Position numbers and translations under genes: made by a program. The notes below the pieces were generated by a model, which saw nothing but the letters and a program-made list of their open reading frames with translations, made no database searches and was not told the DNA's origin. This document shows, piece after piece, positions 1 through 16,800 of a stretch of DNA of 64,000 bases (positions within the stretch are counted from its first letter, which is position 1; each line of letters opens with the position of its first letter). This stretch comes from Siphonodentalium dalli (Eukaryota > Mollusca > Scaphopoda > Gadilida > Siphonodentaliidae), in NCBI GenBank assembly GCA_032622095.1, contig CP136068.1, forward strand, positions 241,607 through 305,606, read 5' to 3'.

Positions 1-3000
1 TACCTATAGATGTATGTGGTGGGGATACATATAGATGTGTGTGGTGGGGATACCTATATATGTGTGTGGTGGGGATACCTATAGATGTGTGTGGTGGTGA
101 TACCTATATATATGTGTGGTGGGGATACCTATATATGTGTGTGGTGGGGATACCTATAGATGTGTGTGGTGAGGATACCTATATATGTATATGGTGGTGA
201 TACCTATATATGTATGTGGTGGGGAGACCTATATATGTATGTGGCGGGGATACCTATATATGTATGTGGTGGGGATACCTATATATGTATGTGGTGGGGA
301 TACCTATAGATGTGTGTGGTGGGGATACATATAGATGTGTGTGGTGGGGATACCTATATATGTGTGTGGTGGGGATACCTATAGATGTGTGTGGTGGTGA
401 TACCTATATATGTGTGTGGTGGGGATACCTATATATGTGTGTGGTTGGGATACCTATAGATGTGTGTGGTGAGGATACCTATATATGTATATGGTGGTGA
501 TACCTATATATGTATGTGGTGGGGAGACCTATATATGGATGTGGCGGGGATACCTATATATGTATGTGGTGGGGATACCTATATATGTATGTGGTGGGGA
601 TACCTATAGATGTGTGTGGTGGGGATACATATAGATGTGTGTGGTGGGGATACCTATATATGTGTGTGGTGGGGGTACCTATAGATGTGTGTGGTGGTGA
701 TACCTATATATGTGTTTGGTGGGGATACCTATATATGTGTGTGGTGGGGATACCTATAGATGTGTGTGGTGAGGATACCTATATATGTATATGGTGGTGA
801 TACCTATATATGTATGCGGTGGGGATACCTATATATGTATGTGGTGGGGATACCTATATATGTGTGTGGTGGGGATATTTATAGATGTGTGTGGTGGGGA
901 TACCTATATATGTGTGTGGTGGGGATACCTATATATGTGTGTGGTTGGGATTCCTATAGATGTGTGTGGTGGGGATACCTATATATGTGTGTGGTGGGGA
1001 TACCAGTATATGTGTGTGGTGGGGATACCTATAGATGTGTGTGGTGGGGATACCTATATATGTATGTGGTGAGGATACCTACATATGTATGTGGTGGGGA
1101 TACCTATAGATGTATGTGGTGGGGATACCTATATATGTATGTGGTGAGGATACCTATATATGTATGTGGTGGGGATACCTATAGATGTGTGTGGTGGGGA
1201 TACCTATAGATGTGTGTGGTGGGGATACCTATATATGTATGTGGTGGGGATACTATATATGTATGTGGTGGGGATACCTATATATGTATGTGGTGGGGAT
1301 AGCTATATATGTATGTGGTGGGGATACCTATAGATGTATGTGGTGGGGATACCTATATATGTATGTGGTGGGGATACCTATATATGTATGTGGTGGGGAT
1401 ACCTATATATGTGTGTTGTGGTAATACATATATATGTGTGTGGTGGTGATACCTATATATGTATGTGGTGCGGATACCTATATATGTATGTGGTGGTGAT
1501 ACCTATATATGTATGTGGTGGTGATACCTATATATGTATGTGGTGGGGATAACTATATATGTATGTGGTGGGGATACCTATATATGTGTGTGGTGGGGAT
1601 ACCTATAGATGTGTGTGGTGAGGATACCTATATATGTATATGGTGGTGATACCTATATATGTATGTGGTGGGGAGACCTATATATGTATGTGGCGGGGAT
1701 ACCTATATATGTATGTGGTGGGGATACCTATATATGTATGTGGTGGGGATACCTATAGATGTGTGTGGTGGGGATACATATAGATGTGTGTGGTGGGGAT
1801 ACCTATATATGTGTGTGGTGGGGATACCTATAGATGGGTGTGGTGGGGATACCTATATATGTGTGTGGTGGGGATACCTATATATGTGTGTGGTGGGGAT
1901 ACCTATAGATGTGTGTGGTGAGGATACCTATATATGTATATGGTGGTGATACCTATATATGTATGTGGTGGGGAGACCTATATATGTATGTGGCGGGGAT
2001 ACCTATATATGTATGTGGTGGGGATACCTATATATGTATGTGGTGGGGATACCTATAGATGTGTGTGGTGGGGATACATATAGATGTGTGTGGTGGGGAT
2101 ACCTATATATGTGTGTGGTGGGGATACCTATAGATGTGTGTGGTGGTGATACCTATATATGTGTTTGGTGGGGATACCTATATATGTGTGTGGTGGGGAT
2201 ACCTATAGATGTGTGTGGTGAGGATACCTATATATGTATATGGTGGTGATACCTATATATGTATGTGGTGGGGATACCTATATATGTATGTGGTGGGGAT
2301 ACCTATATATGTGTGTGGTGGGGATATTTATAGATGTGTGTGGTGGGGATACCTATATATGTGTGTGGTGGGGATACCTATATATGTGTGTGGTTGGGAT
2401 TCCTATAGATGTGTGTGGTGGGGATACCTATATATGTGTGTGGTGGGGATACCAGTATATGTGTGTGGTGGGGATACCTATAGATGTGTGTGGTGGGGAT
2501 ACCTATATATGTATGTGGTGAGGATACCTACATATGTATGTGGTGGGGATACCTATAGATGTATGTGGTGGGGATACCTATATATGTATGTGGTGAGGAT
2601 ACCTATATATGTATGTGGTGAGGATACCTATATATGTATGTGGTGGGGATACCTATAGATGTGTGTGGTGGGGATACCTATAGATGTGTGTGGTGGGGAT
2701 ACCTATATATGTATGTGGTGGGGATACTATATATGTATGTGGTGGGGATACCTATATATGTATGTGGTGGGGATAGCTATATATGTATGTGGCGGGGATA
2801 CCTATAGATGTATGTGGTGGGGATACCTATATATGTATGTGGTGGGGATACCTATATAAGTATGTGGTGGGGATACCTATATATGTGTGTTGTGGTGATA
2901 CATATATATGTGTGTGGTGGTGATACCTATATATGTATGTGGTGCGGATACCTATATATGTATGTGGTGGTGATACCTATATATGTATGTGGTGGTGATA

Positions 3001-6000
3001 CCTATATATGTATGTGGTGGGGATAACTATATATGTATGTGGTGGTGATACCTATATATGTATGTGGCGGATACCTATAGATGTATGTGGTGGGGATACC
3101 TATAGATGTATGTGGTGGGGATACCTATATATGTATGAGGTGGGGATACCTATAGATGTATGTGGTGGGGATACCTATATATGTATGTGGTGGGGATACC
3201 TATATATGTATGTGGTGGGGATACCTATATATGTATGTGGTGGGGATACCTATAGATGTGTGTGGTGGGGATACATATAGATGTGTGTGGTGGGGATACC
3301 TATATATGTGTGTGGTGGTGATACCTATAGATGTGTGTGGTGGTGATACCTATATATGTGTGTGGTGGGGATACCTATATATGTGTGTGGTGGGGATACC
3401 TATAGATGTGTGTGGTGAGGATACCTATATATGTATATGGTGGTGATACCTATATATGTATGTGGTGGGGAGACCTATATATGTATGTGGCGGGGATACC
3501 TATATATGTATGTGGTGGGGATACCTATATATGTATGTGGTGGGGATACCTATAGATGTGTGTGGTGGGGATACATATAGATGTGTGTGGTGGGGATACA
3601 TATATATGTGTGTGGTGGGGATACCTATAGATGTGTGTGGTGGTGATACCTATATATGTGTTTGGTGGGGATACCTATATATGTGTGTGGTGGGGATACC
3701 TATAGATGTGTGTGGTGAGGATACCTATATATGTATATGGTGGTGATACCTATATATGTATGTGGTGGGGATACCTATATATGTATGTGGTGGGGATACC
3801 TATATATGTGTGTGGTGGGGATATTTATAGATGTGTGTGGTGGGGATACCTATATATGTGTGTGGTGGGGATACCTATATATGTGTGTGGTTGGGATTCC
3901 TATAGATGTGTGTGGTGGGGATACCTATATATGTGTGTGGTGGGGATACCAGTATATGTGTGTGGTGGGGATACCTATTGATGTGTGTGGTGGGGATACC
4001 TATATATGTATGTGGTGAGGATACCTACATATGTATGTGGTGGGGATACCTATAGATGTATGTGGTGGGGATACCTATATATGTATGTGGTGAGGATACC
4101 TATATATGTATGTGGTGGGGATACCTATAGATGTGTGTGGTGGGGATACCTATAGATGTGTGTGGTGGGGATACCTATATATGTATGTGGTGGGGATACT
4201 ATATATGTATGTGGTGGGGATACCTATATATGTATGTGGTGGGGATAGCTATATATGTATGTGGTGGGGATACCTATAGATGTATGTGGTGGGGATACCT
4301 ATATATGTATGTGGTGGGGATACCTATATATGTATGTGGTGGGGATACCTATATATGTGTGTTGTGGTGATACATATATATGTGTGTGGTGGTGATACCT
4401 AAATATGTATGTGGTGCGGATACCTATATATGTATGTGGTGGTGATACCTATATATGTATGTGGTGGTGATACCTATATATGTATGTGGTGGGGATAACT
4501 ATATATGAATGTGGCGGGATACGTATAGATGTATGTGGTGGGGATACCTATAGATGTATGTGGTGGGGATACCTATATATGTATGAGGTGGGGATACCTA
4601 TAGATGTATGTGGTGGGGATACCTATATATGTATGTGGTGGGGATACCTATATATGTATGTGGTGGGGATACCTATATATGTGAGTGGTGGGGATACCTA
4701 TATATGTATGTGGCGGGAATACCTATATATGTATGTGGTGGGGATACCTATATATGTGTGTGGTGGGGATACCTATAGATCTGTGTGGTGGGGATACCTA
4801 TATATGTGTGTGGTGGGGATACCTATATATGTGTGTGGTGGGAATACCTATAGATGTGTGTGGTGAGGATACCTATATATGTATATGGTGGTGACACCTA
4901 TATATGTATGTGGTGGGGATACCTATATATGTATGTGGTGGGGATACCTAGATATGTGTGTGGTGGGGATACCTATAGATGTGTGTGGTGGGGATACCTA
5001 TATATGTGTGTGGTGGGGATACCTATATATGTGTGTGGTTGGGATTCCTATAGATGTGTGTAGTGGGGATACCTATAGATGTGTGTGGTGGGGATACCTA
5101 TATATGTGTGTGGTGGGGATACCTATAGATGTGTGTGGTGGGGATACCTATATATGTATGTGGTGGGGATATCTATAGATGTGTGTGGTGGGGATACCTA
5201 TATATGTATGTGGTGAGGATACCTACATATGTATGAGGTGGGGATACCTATAGATGTATGTGGTGGGGTTACCTATATATGTATGTGGTGAGGATACCTA
5301 TATATGTATTTGGTGGGAATACCTATAGATGTGTGTGGTGGGGATACCTATAGATGTGTGTGGTGGGGATACCTATATATGTATGTGGTGGGGATACTAT
5401 ATATGTATGTGGTGGGGATACCTATATATGTATGTGGTGGGGATAGCTATATATTTATGTGGTGGGGATACCTATAGATGTATGTGGTGGGGATACCTAA
5501 ATATGTATGTGGTGTGGATACCTATATACGTATGTGGTGGGGATACCTATATATGTGTGTGGTGGTGATACATATATATGTGTGTGGTGGTGATACCTAT
5601 ATATGTATGTGGTGGGGATACCTATATATGTATGTGGTGGTGATACCTATATATGTATGTGGTGGTGATACCTATATATGTATGTGGTGGAGATACCTAT
5701 ATATGTATGTGGTGGTGATACCTATATATGTTTGTGGCGGGATACCTATAGATGTATGTGGTGGGGATACCTATATATGTATGTGGTGGGGATACCTATA
5801 GATGTATGTGGTGGGGATACCTATATATGAATGTGGTGGGGATACCTATATATGTATGTGGTGGGGATACCTATATATGTGTGTGTGGTGGGGATACATA
5901 TATATGTATGTGGCGGGGATACCTATATATGTATGTGGTGGGGATACCTATATATGTGTGTGGTGGTGATACCTATAGATGTATGTGGTGCGGATACCTA

Positions 6001-7253
6001 TATATGTGTGTGGTGGGGATACCTATATATGTATGTGGTGGGGATACCTATATATGTATGTGGTGGGGATACCTATATATGTATGTGGTGGGGATACCTA
6101 TATATGTATGTGGTGGTGATACCTATAGATGTATGTGGTGGGGATACCTATATATGTATGTGGTGGGGATACCTATATATGTATGTGGTAGGGATACCTA
6201 TATATGTATGTGGTGGTGATACATATAGATGTATGTGGTAGGGATACCTATATATGTATGTGGTGGGATACCTATATATGTATGTGGTGGGGATACCTAT
6301 ATATGAATGTGGTGGTGATACCTAAATATGTATGTGGTGGGGATACCTATATATGTATGTGGTGGGGATACCTATATATGTATGAGGCGGGATACCTATA
6401 TATGTATGTGGTGGGGATACCTATATATGTATGTGGTGGGGATACCTATATATGTATGTGGTGGGGAGACCTATATATGTGTTTGGTGAGGATACCTATA
6501 TATATGTGTGGTGGGGATACCTATATATATGTATGTGGTGGGGATACCTATATATGTATGTGGTGGGGAGACCTATATATGTGTTTGGTGAGGATACCTA
6601 TATATATGTGTGGTGGGGATACCTATATATATGTGTGGTGGGGATACCTATATATGTATGTGGTGGGGAGACCTATATATGTATGTGGCGGGGATACCTA
6701 TATATGTATGTGGTGGGGATACCTATATATGTATGTGGTGGGGATACCTATAGATGTATGTGGTGGGGATACATATAGATGTGTGTGGTGGGGATACCTA
6801 TATATGTGTGTGGTGGGGATACCTATAGATGTGTGTGGTGGTGATACCTATATATGTGTGTGGTGGGGATACCTATATATGTGTGTGGTGGGGATACCTA
6901 TAGATGTGTGTGGTGAGGATACCTATATATGTATATGGTGGTGATACCTATATATGTATGTGGTGGGGAGACCTATATATGTATGTGACGGGGATACCTA
7001 TATATGTATGTGGTGGGGATACCTATATATGTATGTGGTGGGGATACCTATAGATGTGTGTGGTGGGGATACATATAGATGTGTGTGGTGGGGATACCTA
7101 TATATGTGTGTGGTGGGGATACCTATAGATGTGTGTGGTGCTGATACCTATATATGTGTGTGGTGGGGATACCTATATATGTGTGTGGTGGGGATACCTA
7201 TAGATGTGTGTGGTGAGGATAACTATATATGTATATGGTGGTGATACCTATAT

Positions 7254-10200
7254 ATGTATGTGGTGGGGAGACCTATATATGTATGTGGCGGGGATACCTA
7301 TATATGTATGTGGTGGGGATACCTATATATGTATGTGGTGGGGATACCTATAGATGTGTGTGGTGGGGATACATATAGATATGTGTGGTGGGGATACCTA
7401 TATATGTGTGTGGTGGGGGTACCTATAGATGTGTGTGGTGGTGATACCTATATATGTGTTTGGTGGGGATACCTATATATGTGTGTGGTGGGGATACCTA
7501 TAGATGTGTGTGGTGAGGATACCTATATATGTATATGGTGGTGATACCTATATATGTATGTGGTGGGGATACCTATATATGTATGTGGTGGGGATACCTA
7601 TATATGTGTGTGGTGGGGATATTTATAGATGTGTGTGGTGGGGATACCTATATATGTGTGTGGTGGGGATACCTATATATGTGTGTTGTTGGGATTCCTA
7701 TAGATGTGTGTGGTGGGGATACCTATATATGTGTGTGGTGGGGATACCAGTATATGTGTGTGGTGGGGATACCTATAGATGTGTGTGGTGGGGATACCTA
7801 TATATGTATGTGGTGAGGATACCTACATATGTATGTGGTGGGGATACCTATAGATGTATGTGGTGGGGATACCTATATATGTATGTGGTGAGGATACCTA
7901 TATATGTATGTGGTGGGGATACCTATAGATGTGTGTGGTGGGGATACCTATATATGTATGTGGTGGGGTTACTATATACGTATGTGGTGGGGATACCTAT
8001 ATATGTATGTGGTGAGGATACCTACATATGTATGTGGTGGGGATACCTATAGATGTATGTGGTGGGGATACCTATATATGTATGTGGTGGGGATAGCTAT
8101 ATATGTATGTGGTGGGGATACCTATAGATGTATGTGGTGGGGATACCTATATATGTATGTGGTGGGGATACCTATATATGTATGTGGTGGGGATACCTAT
8201 ATATGTGTGTTGTGGTAATACATATATATGTGTGTGGTGGTGATACCTATATATGTATGTGGTGCGGATACCTATATATGTATGTGGTGGTGATACCTAT
8301 ATATGTATGTGGTGGTGATACCTATATATGTATGTGGTGGGGATAACTATATATGTATGTGGTGGGGATACCTATATATGTGTGTGGTGGGGATACATAT
8401 AGATGTGTGTGGTGAGGATACCTATATGTGTATATGGTGGTGATACCTATATATGTATGTGGTGGGGAGACCTATATATGTATGTGGCGGGGATACCTAT
8501 ATATGTATGTGGTGGGGATACCTATATATGTATGTGGCGGGGATACCTATATATGTATGTGGTGGGGATACCTATATATGTATGTGGTGGGGATACCTAT
8601 AGATGTGTGTGGTGGGGATACATATAGATGTGTGTGGTGGGGATACCTATATATGTGTGTGGTGGGGATACCTATAGATGTGTGTGGTGGTGATACCTAT
8701 ATGTGTGTGTGGTGGGGATACCTATATATGTGTGTGGTGGGGATACCTATAGATGTGTGTGGTGAGGATACCTATATATGTATATGGTGGTGATACCTAT
8801 ATATGTATGTGGTGGGGAGACCTATATATGTATGTGGCGGGGATACCTATATATGTATGTGGTGGGGATACCTATATATGTATGTGGTGGGGATACCTAT
8901 AGATGTGTGTGGTGGGGATACATATAGATGTGTGTGGTGGGGATACCTATATATGTGTGTGGTGGGGATACCTATAGATGTTTTATGGTGGTGATACCTA
9001 TATATGTGTTTGGTGGGGATACCTATATATGTGTGTGGTGGGGATACCTATAGATGTGTGTGGTGAGGATACCTATATATGTATATGGTGGTGATACCTA
9101 TATATGTATGTGGTGGGGATACCTATATATGTATGTGGTGGGGATACCTATATATGTGTGTGGTGGGGATATTTATAGATGTGTGTGGTGGGGATACCTA
9201 TATATGTGTGTGGTGGGGATACCTATATATGTGTGTGGTTGGGATTCCTATAGATGTGTGTGGTGGGGATACCTATATATGTGTGTGGTGGGGATACCAG
9301 TATATGTGTGTGGTGGGGATACCTATAGATGTGTGTGGTGGGGATACCTATATATGTATGTGGTGAGGATACCTACATATGTATGTGGTGGGGATACCTA
9401 TAGATGTATGTGGTGGGGATACCTATATATGTATGTGGTGAGGATACCTATATATGTATGTGGTGGGGATACCTATAGATGTGTGTGGTGGGGATACCTA
9501 TAGATGTGTGTGGTGGGGATACCTATATATGTATGTGGTGGGGATACTATATATGTATGTGGTGGGGATACCTATATATGTATGTGGTGGGGATAGCTAT
9601 ATATGTATGTGGCGGGGATACCTATAGATGTATGTGGTGGGGATACCTATATATGTATGTGGTGGGGATACCTATATATGTATGTGGTGGGGATACCTAT
9701 ATATGTGTGTTGTGGTGATACATATATATGTGTGTGGTGGTGATACCTATATATGTATGTGGTGCGAATACCTATATATGTATGTGGTGGTGATACCTAT
9801 ATATGTATGTGGTGGTGATACCTATATATGTGTGTGGTGGTGATACCTATAGATGTATGTGGTGCGGATACCTATATATGTGTGTGGTGGGGATACCTAT
9901 ATATGTATGTGGTGGGGATACCTATATATGTATGTGGTGGGGATACCTATATATGTATGTGGTGGGGATACCTATATATGTATGTGGTGGTGATACCTAT
10001 AGATGTATGTGGTGGGGATACCTATATATGTATGTGGTGGGGATACCTATATATGTATGTGGTAGGGATACCTATATATGTATGTGGTGGTGATACATAT
10101 AGATGTATGTGGTAGGGATACCTATATATGTATGTGGTGGGGATACCTATATATGTATGTGGTGGGGATACCTATATATGAATGTGGTGGTGATACCTAA

Positions 10201-13200
10201 ATATGTATGTGGTGGGGATACCTATATATGTATGTGGTGGGGATACCTATATATGTATGAGGCGGGATACCTATATATGTATGTGGTGGGGATACCTATA
10301 TATGTATGTGGTGGGGATACCTATATATGTATGTGGTGGGGAGACCTATATATGTGTTTGGTGAGGATACCTATATATATGTGTGGTGGGGATACCTATA
10401 TATATGTATGTGGTGGGGATACCTATATATGTATGTGGTGGGGAGACCTATATATGTGTTTGGTGAGGATACCTATATATATGTGTGGTGGGGATACCTA
10501 TATATATGTGTGGTGGGGATACCTATATATGTATGTGGTGGGGAGACCTATATATGTATGTGGCGAGGATACCTATATATGTATGTGGTGGGGATACCTA
10601 TATATGTATGTGGTGGGGATACCTATAGATGTATGTGGTGGGGATACATATAGATGTGTGTGGTGGGGATACCTATATATGTGTGTGGTGGGGATACCTA
10701 TAGATGTGTGTGGTGGTGATACCTATATATGTGTGTGGTGGGGATACCTATATATGTGTGTGGTGGGGATACCTATAGATGTGTGTGGTGAGGATAACTA
10801 TATATGTATATGGTGGTGATACCTATATATGTATGTGGTGGGGAGACCTATATATGTATGTGGCGGGGATACCTATATATGTATGTGGTGGGGATACCTA
10901 TATATGTATGTGGTGGGGATACCTATAGATGTGTGTGGTGGGGATACATATAGATATGTGTGGTGGGGATACCTATATATGTGTGTGGTGGGGGTACCTA
11001 TAGATGTGTGTGGTGGTGATACCTATATATGTGTTTGGTGGGGATACCTATATATGTGTGTGGTGGGGATACCTATAGATGTGTGTGGTGAGGATACCTA
11101 TATATGTATATGGTGGTGATACCTATATATGTATGTGGTGGGGATACCTATATATGTATGTGGTGGGGATACCTATATATGTGTGTGGTGGGGATATTTA
11201 TAGATGTGTGTGGTGGGGATACCTATATATGTGTGTGGTGGGGATACCTATATATGTGTGTTGTTGGGATTCCTATAGATGTGTGTGGTGGGGATACCTA
11301 TATATGTGTGTGGTGGGGATACCAGTATATGTGTGTGGTGGGGATACCTATAGATGTGTGTGGTGGGGATACCTATATATGTATGTGGTGAGGATACCTA
11401 CATATGTATGTGGTGGGGATACCTATAGATGTATGTGGTGGGGATACCTATATATGTATGTGGTGAGGATACCTATATATGTATGTGGTGGGGATACCTA
11501 TAGATGTGTGTGGTGGGGATACCTATATATGTATGTGGTGGGGTTACTATATACGTATGTGGTGGGGATACCTATATATGTATGTGGTGAGGATACCTAC
11601 ATATGTATGTGGTGGGGATACCTATAGATGTATGTGGTGGGGATACCTATATATGTATGTGGTGGGGATAGCTATATATGTATGTGGTGGGGATACCTAT
11701 AGATGTATGTGGTGGGGATACCTATATATGTATGTGGTGGGGATACCTATATATGTATGTGGTGGGGATACCTATATATGTGTGTTGTGGTAATACATAT
11801 ATATGTGTGTGGTGGTGATACCTATATATGTATGTGGTGCGGATACCTATATATGTATGTGGTGGTGATACCTATATATGTATGTGGTGGTGATACCTAT
11901 ATATGTATGTGGTGGGGATAACTATATATGTATGTGGTGGGGATACCTATATATGTGTGTGGTGGGGATACCTATAGATGTGTGTGGTGAGGATACCTAT
12001 ATGTGTATATGGTGGTGATACCTATATATGTATGTGGTGGGGAGACCTATATATGTATGTGGCGGGGATACCTATATATGTATGTGGTGGGGATACCTAT
12101 ATATGTATGTGGTGGGGATACCTATAGATGTGTGTGGTGGGGATACATATAGATGTGTGTGGTGGGGATACCTATATATGTGTGTGGTGGGGATACCTAT
12201 AGATGTGTGTGGTGGTGATACCTATATGTGTGTGTGGTGGGGATACCTATATATGTGTGTGGTGGGGATACCTATAGATGTGTGTGGTGAGGATACCTAT
12301 ATATGTATATGGTGGTGATACCTATATATGTATGTGGTGGGGAGATCTATATATGTATGTGGCGGGGATACCTATATATGTATGTGGTGGGGATACCTAT
12401 ATATGTATGTGGTGGGGATACCTATAGATGTGTGTGGTGGGGATACATATAGATGTGTGTGGTGGGGATACCTATATATGTGTGTGGTGGGGATACCTAT
12501 AGATGTGTGTGGTGGTGATACCTATATATGTGTTTGGTGGGGATACCTATATATGTGTGTGGTGGGGATACCTATAGATGTGTGTGGTGAGGATACCTAT
12601 ATATGTATATGGTGGTGATACCTATATATGTATGTGGTGGGGATACCTATATATGTATGTGGTGGAGATACCTATATATGTGTGTGGTGGGGATATTTAT
12701 AGATGTGTGTGGTGGGGATACCTATATATGTGTGTGGTGGGGATACCTATATATGTGTGTGGTTGGGATTCCTATAGATGTGTGTGGTGGGGATACCTAT
12801 ATATGTGTGTGGTGGGGATACCAGTATATGTGTGTGGTGGGGATACCTATAGATGTGTGTGGTGGGGATACCTATATATGTATGTGGTGAGGATACCTAC
12901 ATATGTATGTGGTGGGGATACCTATAGATGTATGTGGTGGGGATACCTATATATGTATGTGGTGAGGATACCTATATATGTATGTGGTGGGGATACCTAT
13001 AGATGTGTGTGGTGGGGATACCTATAGATGTGTGTGGTGGGGATACCTATATATGTATGTGGTGGGGATACTATATATGTATGTGGTGGGGATACCTATA
13101 TATGTATGTGGTGGGGATAGCTATATATGTATGTGGCGGGGATACCTATAGATGTATGTGGTGGGGATACCTATATATGTATGTGGTGGGGATACCTATA

Positions 13201-13770
13201 TATGTATGTGGTGGGGATACCTATATATGTGTGTTGTGGTGATACATATATATGTGTGTGGTGGTGATACCTATATATGTATGTGGTGCGGATACCTATA
13301 TATGTATGTGGTGGTGATACCTATATATGTATGTGGTGGTGATACCTATATATGTGTGTGGTGGTGATACCTATAGATGTATGTGGTGCGGATACCTATA
13401 TATGTGTGTGGTGGGGATACCTATATATGTATGTGGTGGGGATACCTATATATGTATGTGGTGGGGATACCTATATATGTATGTGGTGGGGATACCTATA
13501 TATGTATGTGGTGGTGATACCTATAGATGTATGTGGTGGGGATACCTATATATGTATGTGGTGGGGATACCTATATATGTATGTGGTAGGGATACCTATA
13601 TATGTATGTGGTGGTGATACATATAGATGTATGTGGTAGGGATACCTATATATGTATGTGGTGGGGATACCTATATATGTATGTGGTGGGGATACCTATA
13701 TATGAATGTGGTGGTGATACCTAAATATGTATGTGGTGGGGATACCTATATATGTATGTGGTGGGGATAC
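7254..13770 (+). repeat. ~3.5-kb tandem duplication within the satellite
   Basis: The ordered set of variant units starting near 7254, 7504, 7904 and 8128 reappears at 10829, 11079, 11479 and 11703, an offset of 3,575 bp. From about 8803 the offset is 3,524-3,525 bp (9054 to 12578, 9479 to 13003, 9828 to 13352, 10103 to 13627). The 50-bp change equals two satellite units lost or gained. Edges are approximate because they were read from landmark variants, not a full alignment. Confidence 0.75.
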
Positions 13771-13899
13771 CTATATATGTATGAGGCGGGATACCTATAT
13801 ATGTATGTGGTGGGGATACCTATATATGTATGTGGTGGGGATACCTATATATGTATGTGGTGGGGATACCTATATATGTGTTTGGTGAGGATACCTATA

Positions 13900-16800
13900 T
13901 ATATGTGTGGTGGGGATACCTATATATATGTATGTGGTGGGGATACCTATATATGTATGTGGTGGGGAGACCTATATATGTATGTGGCGAGGATACCTAT
14001 ATATGTATGTGGTGGGGATACCTATATATGTATGTGGTGGGGATACCTATAGATGTATGTGGTGGGGATACATATAGATGTGTGTGGTGGGGATACCTAT
14101 ATATGTGTGTGGTGGGGATACCTATAGATGTGTGTGGTGGTGATACCTATATATGTGTGTGGTGGGGATACCTATATATGTGTGTGGTGGGGATACCTAT
14201 AGATGTGTGTGGTGAGGATACCTATATATGTATATGGTGGTGATACCTATATATGTATGTGGTGGGGATACCTATATATGTATGTGGCGGGGATACCTAT
14301 ATATGTATGTGGTGGGGATACCTATATATGTATGTGGTGGGGATACCTATAGATGTGTGTGGTGGGGATACATATAGATGTGTGTGGTGGGGATACCTAT
14401 ATATGTGTGTGGTGGGGATACCTATAGATGTGTGTGGTGGTGATACCTATATATGTGTGTGGTGGGGATACCTATATATGTGTGTGGTGGGGATACCTAT
14501 AGATGTGTGTGGTGAGGATACCTATATATGTATATGGTGGTGATACCTATATATGTATGTGGTGGGGAGACCTATATATGTATGTGGCGGGGATACCTAT
14601 ATATGTATGTGGTGGGGATACCTATATATGTATGTGGTGGGGATACCTATAGATGTGTGTGGTGGGGATACATATAGATGTGTGTGGTGGGGATACCTAT
14701 ATATGTGTGTGGTGGGGGTACCTATAGATGTGTGTGGTGGTGATACCTATATATGTGTTTGGTGGGAATACCTATATATGTGTGTGGTGGGGATACCTAT
14801 AGATGTGTGTGGTGAGGATACCTATATATGTATATGGTGGTGATACCTATATATGTATGTGGTGGGGATACCTATATATGTATGTGGTGGGGATACCTAT
14901 ATATGTGTGTGGTGGGGATATTTATAGATGTGTGTGGTGGGGATACCTATATATGTGTGTGGTGGGGATACCTATATATGTGTGTGGTTGGGATTCCTAT
15001 AGATGTGTGTGGTGGGGATACCTATATATGTGTGTGGTGGGGATACCAGTATATGTGTGTGGTGGGGATACCTATAGATGTGTGTGGTGGGGATACCTAT
15101 ATATGTATGTGGTGAGGATACCTACATATGTATGTGGTGGGGATACCTATAGATGTATGTGGTGGGGATACCTATATATGTATGTGGTGAGGATACCTAT
15201 ATATGTATGTGGTGGGGATACCTATAGATGTGTGTGGTGGGGATACCTATATATGTATGTGGTGGGGATACTATATATGTATGTGGTGGGGATACCTATA
15301 TATGTATGTGGTGGGGATAGCTATATATGTATGTGGTGGGGATACCTATAGATGTATGTGGTGGGGATACCTATATATGTATGTGGTGGGGATACCTATA
15401 TATGTATGTGGTGGGGATACCTATATATGTGTGTTGTGGTAATACATATATATGTGTGTGGTGGTGATACCTATATATGTATGTGGTGCGGATACCTATA
15501 TATGTATGTGGTGGTGATACCTATATATGTATGTGGTGGTAATACCTATATATGTATGTGGTGGGGATAACTATATATGTATGTGGTGGGGATACCTATA
15601 TATGTGTGTGGTGGGGATACCTATAGATGTGTGTGGTGAGGATACCTATATATGTATATGGTGGTGATACCTATATATGTATGTGGTGGGGAGACCTATA
15701 TATGTATGTGGCGGGGATACCTATATATGTATGTGGTGGGGATACCTATATATGTATGTGGTGGGGATACCTATAGATGTGTGTGGTGGGGATACATATA
15801 GATGTGTGTGGTGGGGATACCTATATATCTGTGTGGTGGGGATACCTATAGATGTGTGTGGTGGTGATACCTATATGTGTGTGTGGTGGGGATACCTATA
15901 TATGTGTGTGGTGGGGATACCTATAGATGTGTGTGGTGAGGATACCTATATATGTATATGGTGGTGATACCTATATATGTATGTGGCGGGGAGACCTATA
16001 TATGTATGTGGCGGGGATACCTATATATGTATGTGGTGGGGATACCTATATATGTATGTGGTGGGGATACCTATAGATGTGTGTGGTGGGGATACATATA
16101 GATGTGTGTGGTGGGGATACCTATATATGTGTGTGGTGGGGATACCTATAGATGTGTGTGGTGGTGATACCTATATATGTGTTTGGTGGGAATACCTATA
16201 TATGTGTGTGGTGGGGATACCTATAGATGTGTGTGGTGAGGATACCTATATATGTATATGGTGGTGATACCTATATATGTATGTGGTGGGGATACCTATA
16301 TATGTATGTGGTGGGGATACCTATATATGTGTGTGGTGGGGATATTTATAGATGTGTGTGGTGGGGATACCTATATATGTGTGTGGTGGGGATACCTATA
16401 TATGTGTGTGGTTGGGATTCCTATAGATGTGTGTGGTGGGGATACCTATATATGTGTGTGGTGGGGATACCAGTATATGTGTGTGGTGGGGATACCTATA
16501 GATGTGTGTGGTGGGGATACCTATATATGTATGTGGTGAGGATACCTACATATGTATGTGGTGGGGATACCTATAGATGTATGTGGTGGGGATACCTATA
16601 TATGTATGTGGTGAGGATACCTATATATGTATGTGGTGGGGATACCTATAGATGTGTGTGGTGGGGATACCTATAGATGTGTGTGGTGGGGATACCTATA
16701 TATGTATGTGGTGGGGATACTATATATGTATGTGGTGGGATACCTATATATGTATGTGGTGGGGATAGCTATATATGTATGTGGCGGGGGTACCTATAGA

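Noticed and set aside
210-9503. Dozens of long forward ORFs in the satellite with MYVVGIPIYVCGGDTYICMW-type repeats
   Set aside because: They overlap in several frames at once, begin and end wherever a variant unit gives ATG or TGA, and follow from the stop-free 25-bp unit. No splice, promoter or codon evidence supports them. The same applies to all such ORFs up to 40.4 kb and after 60.7 kb.
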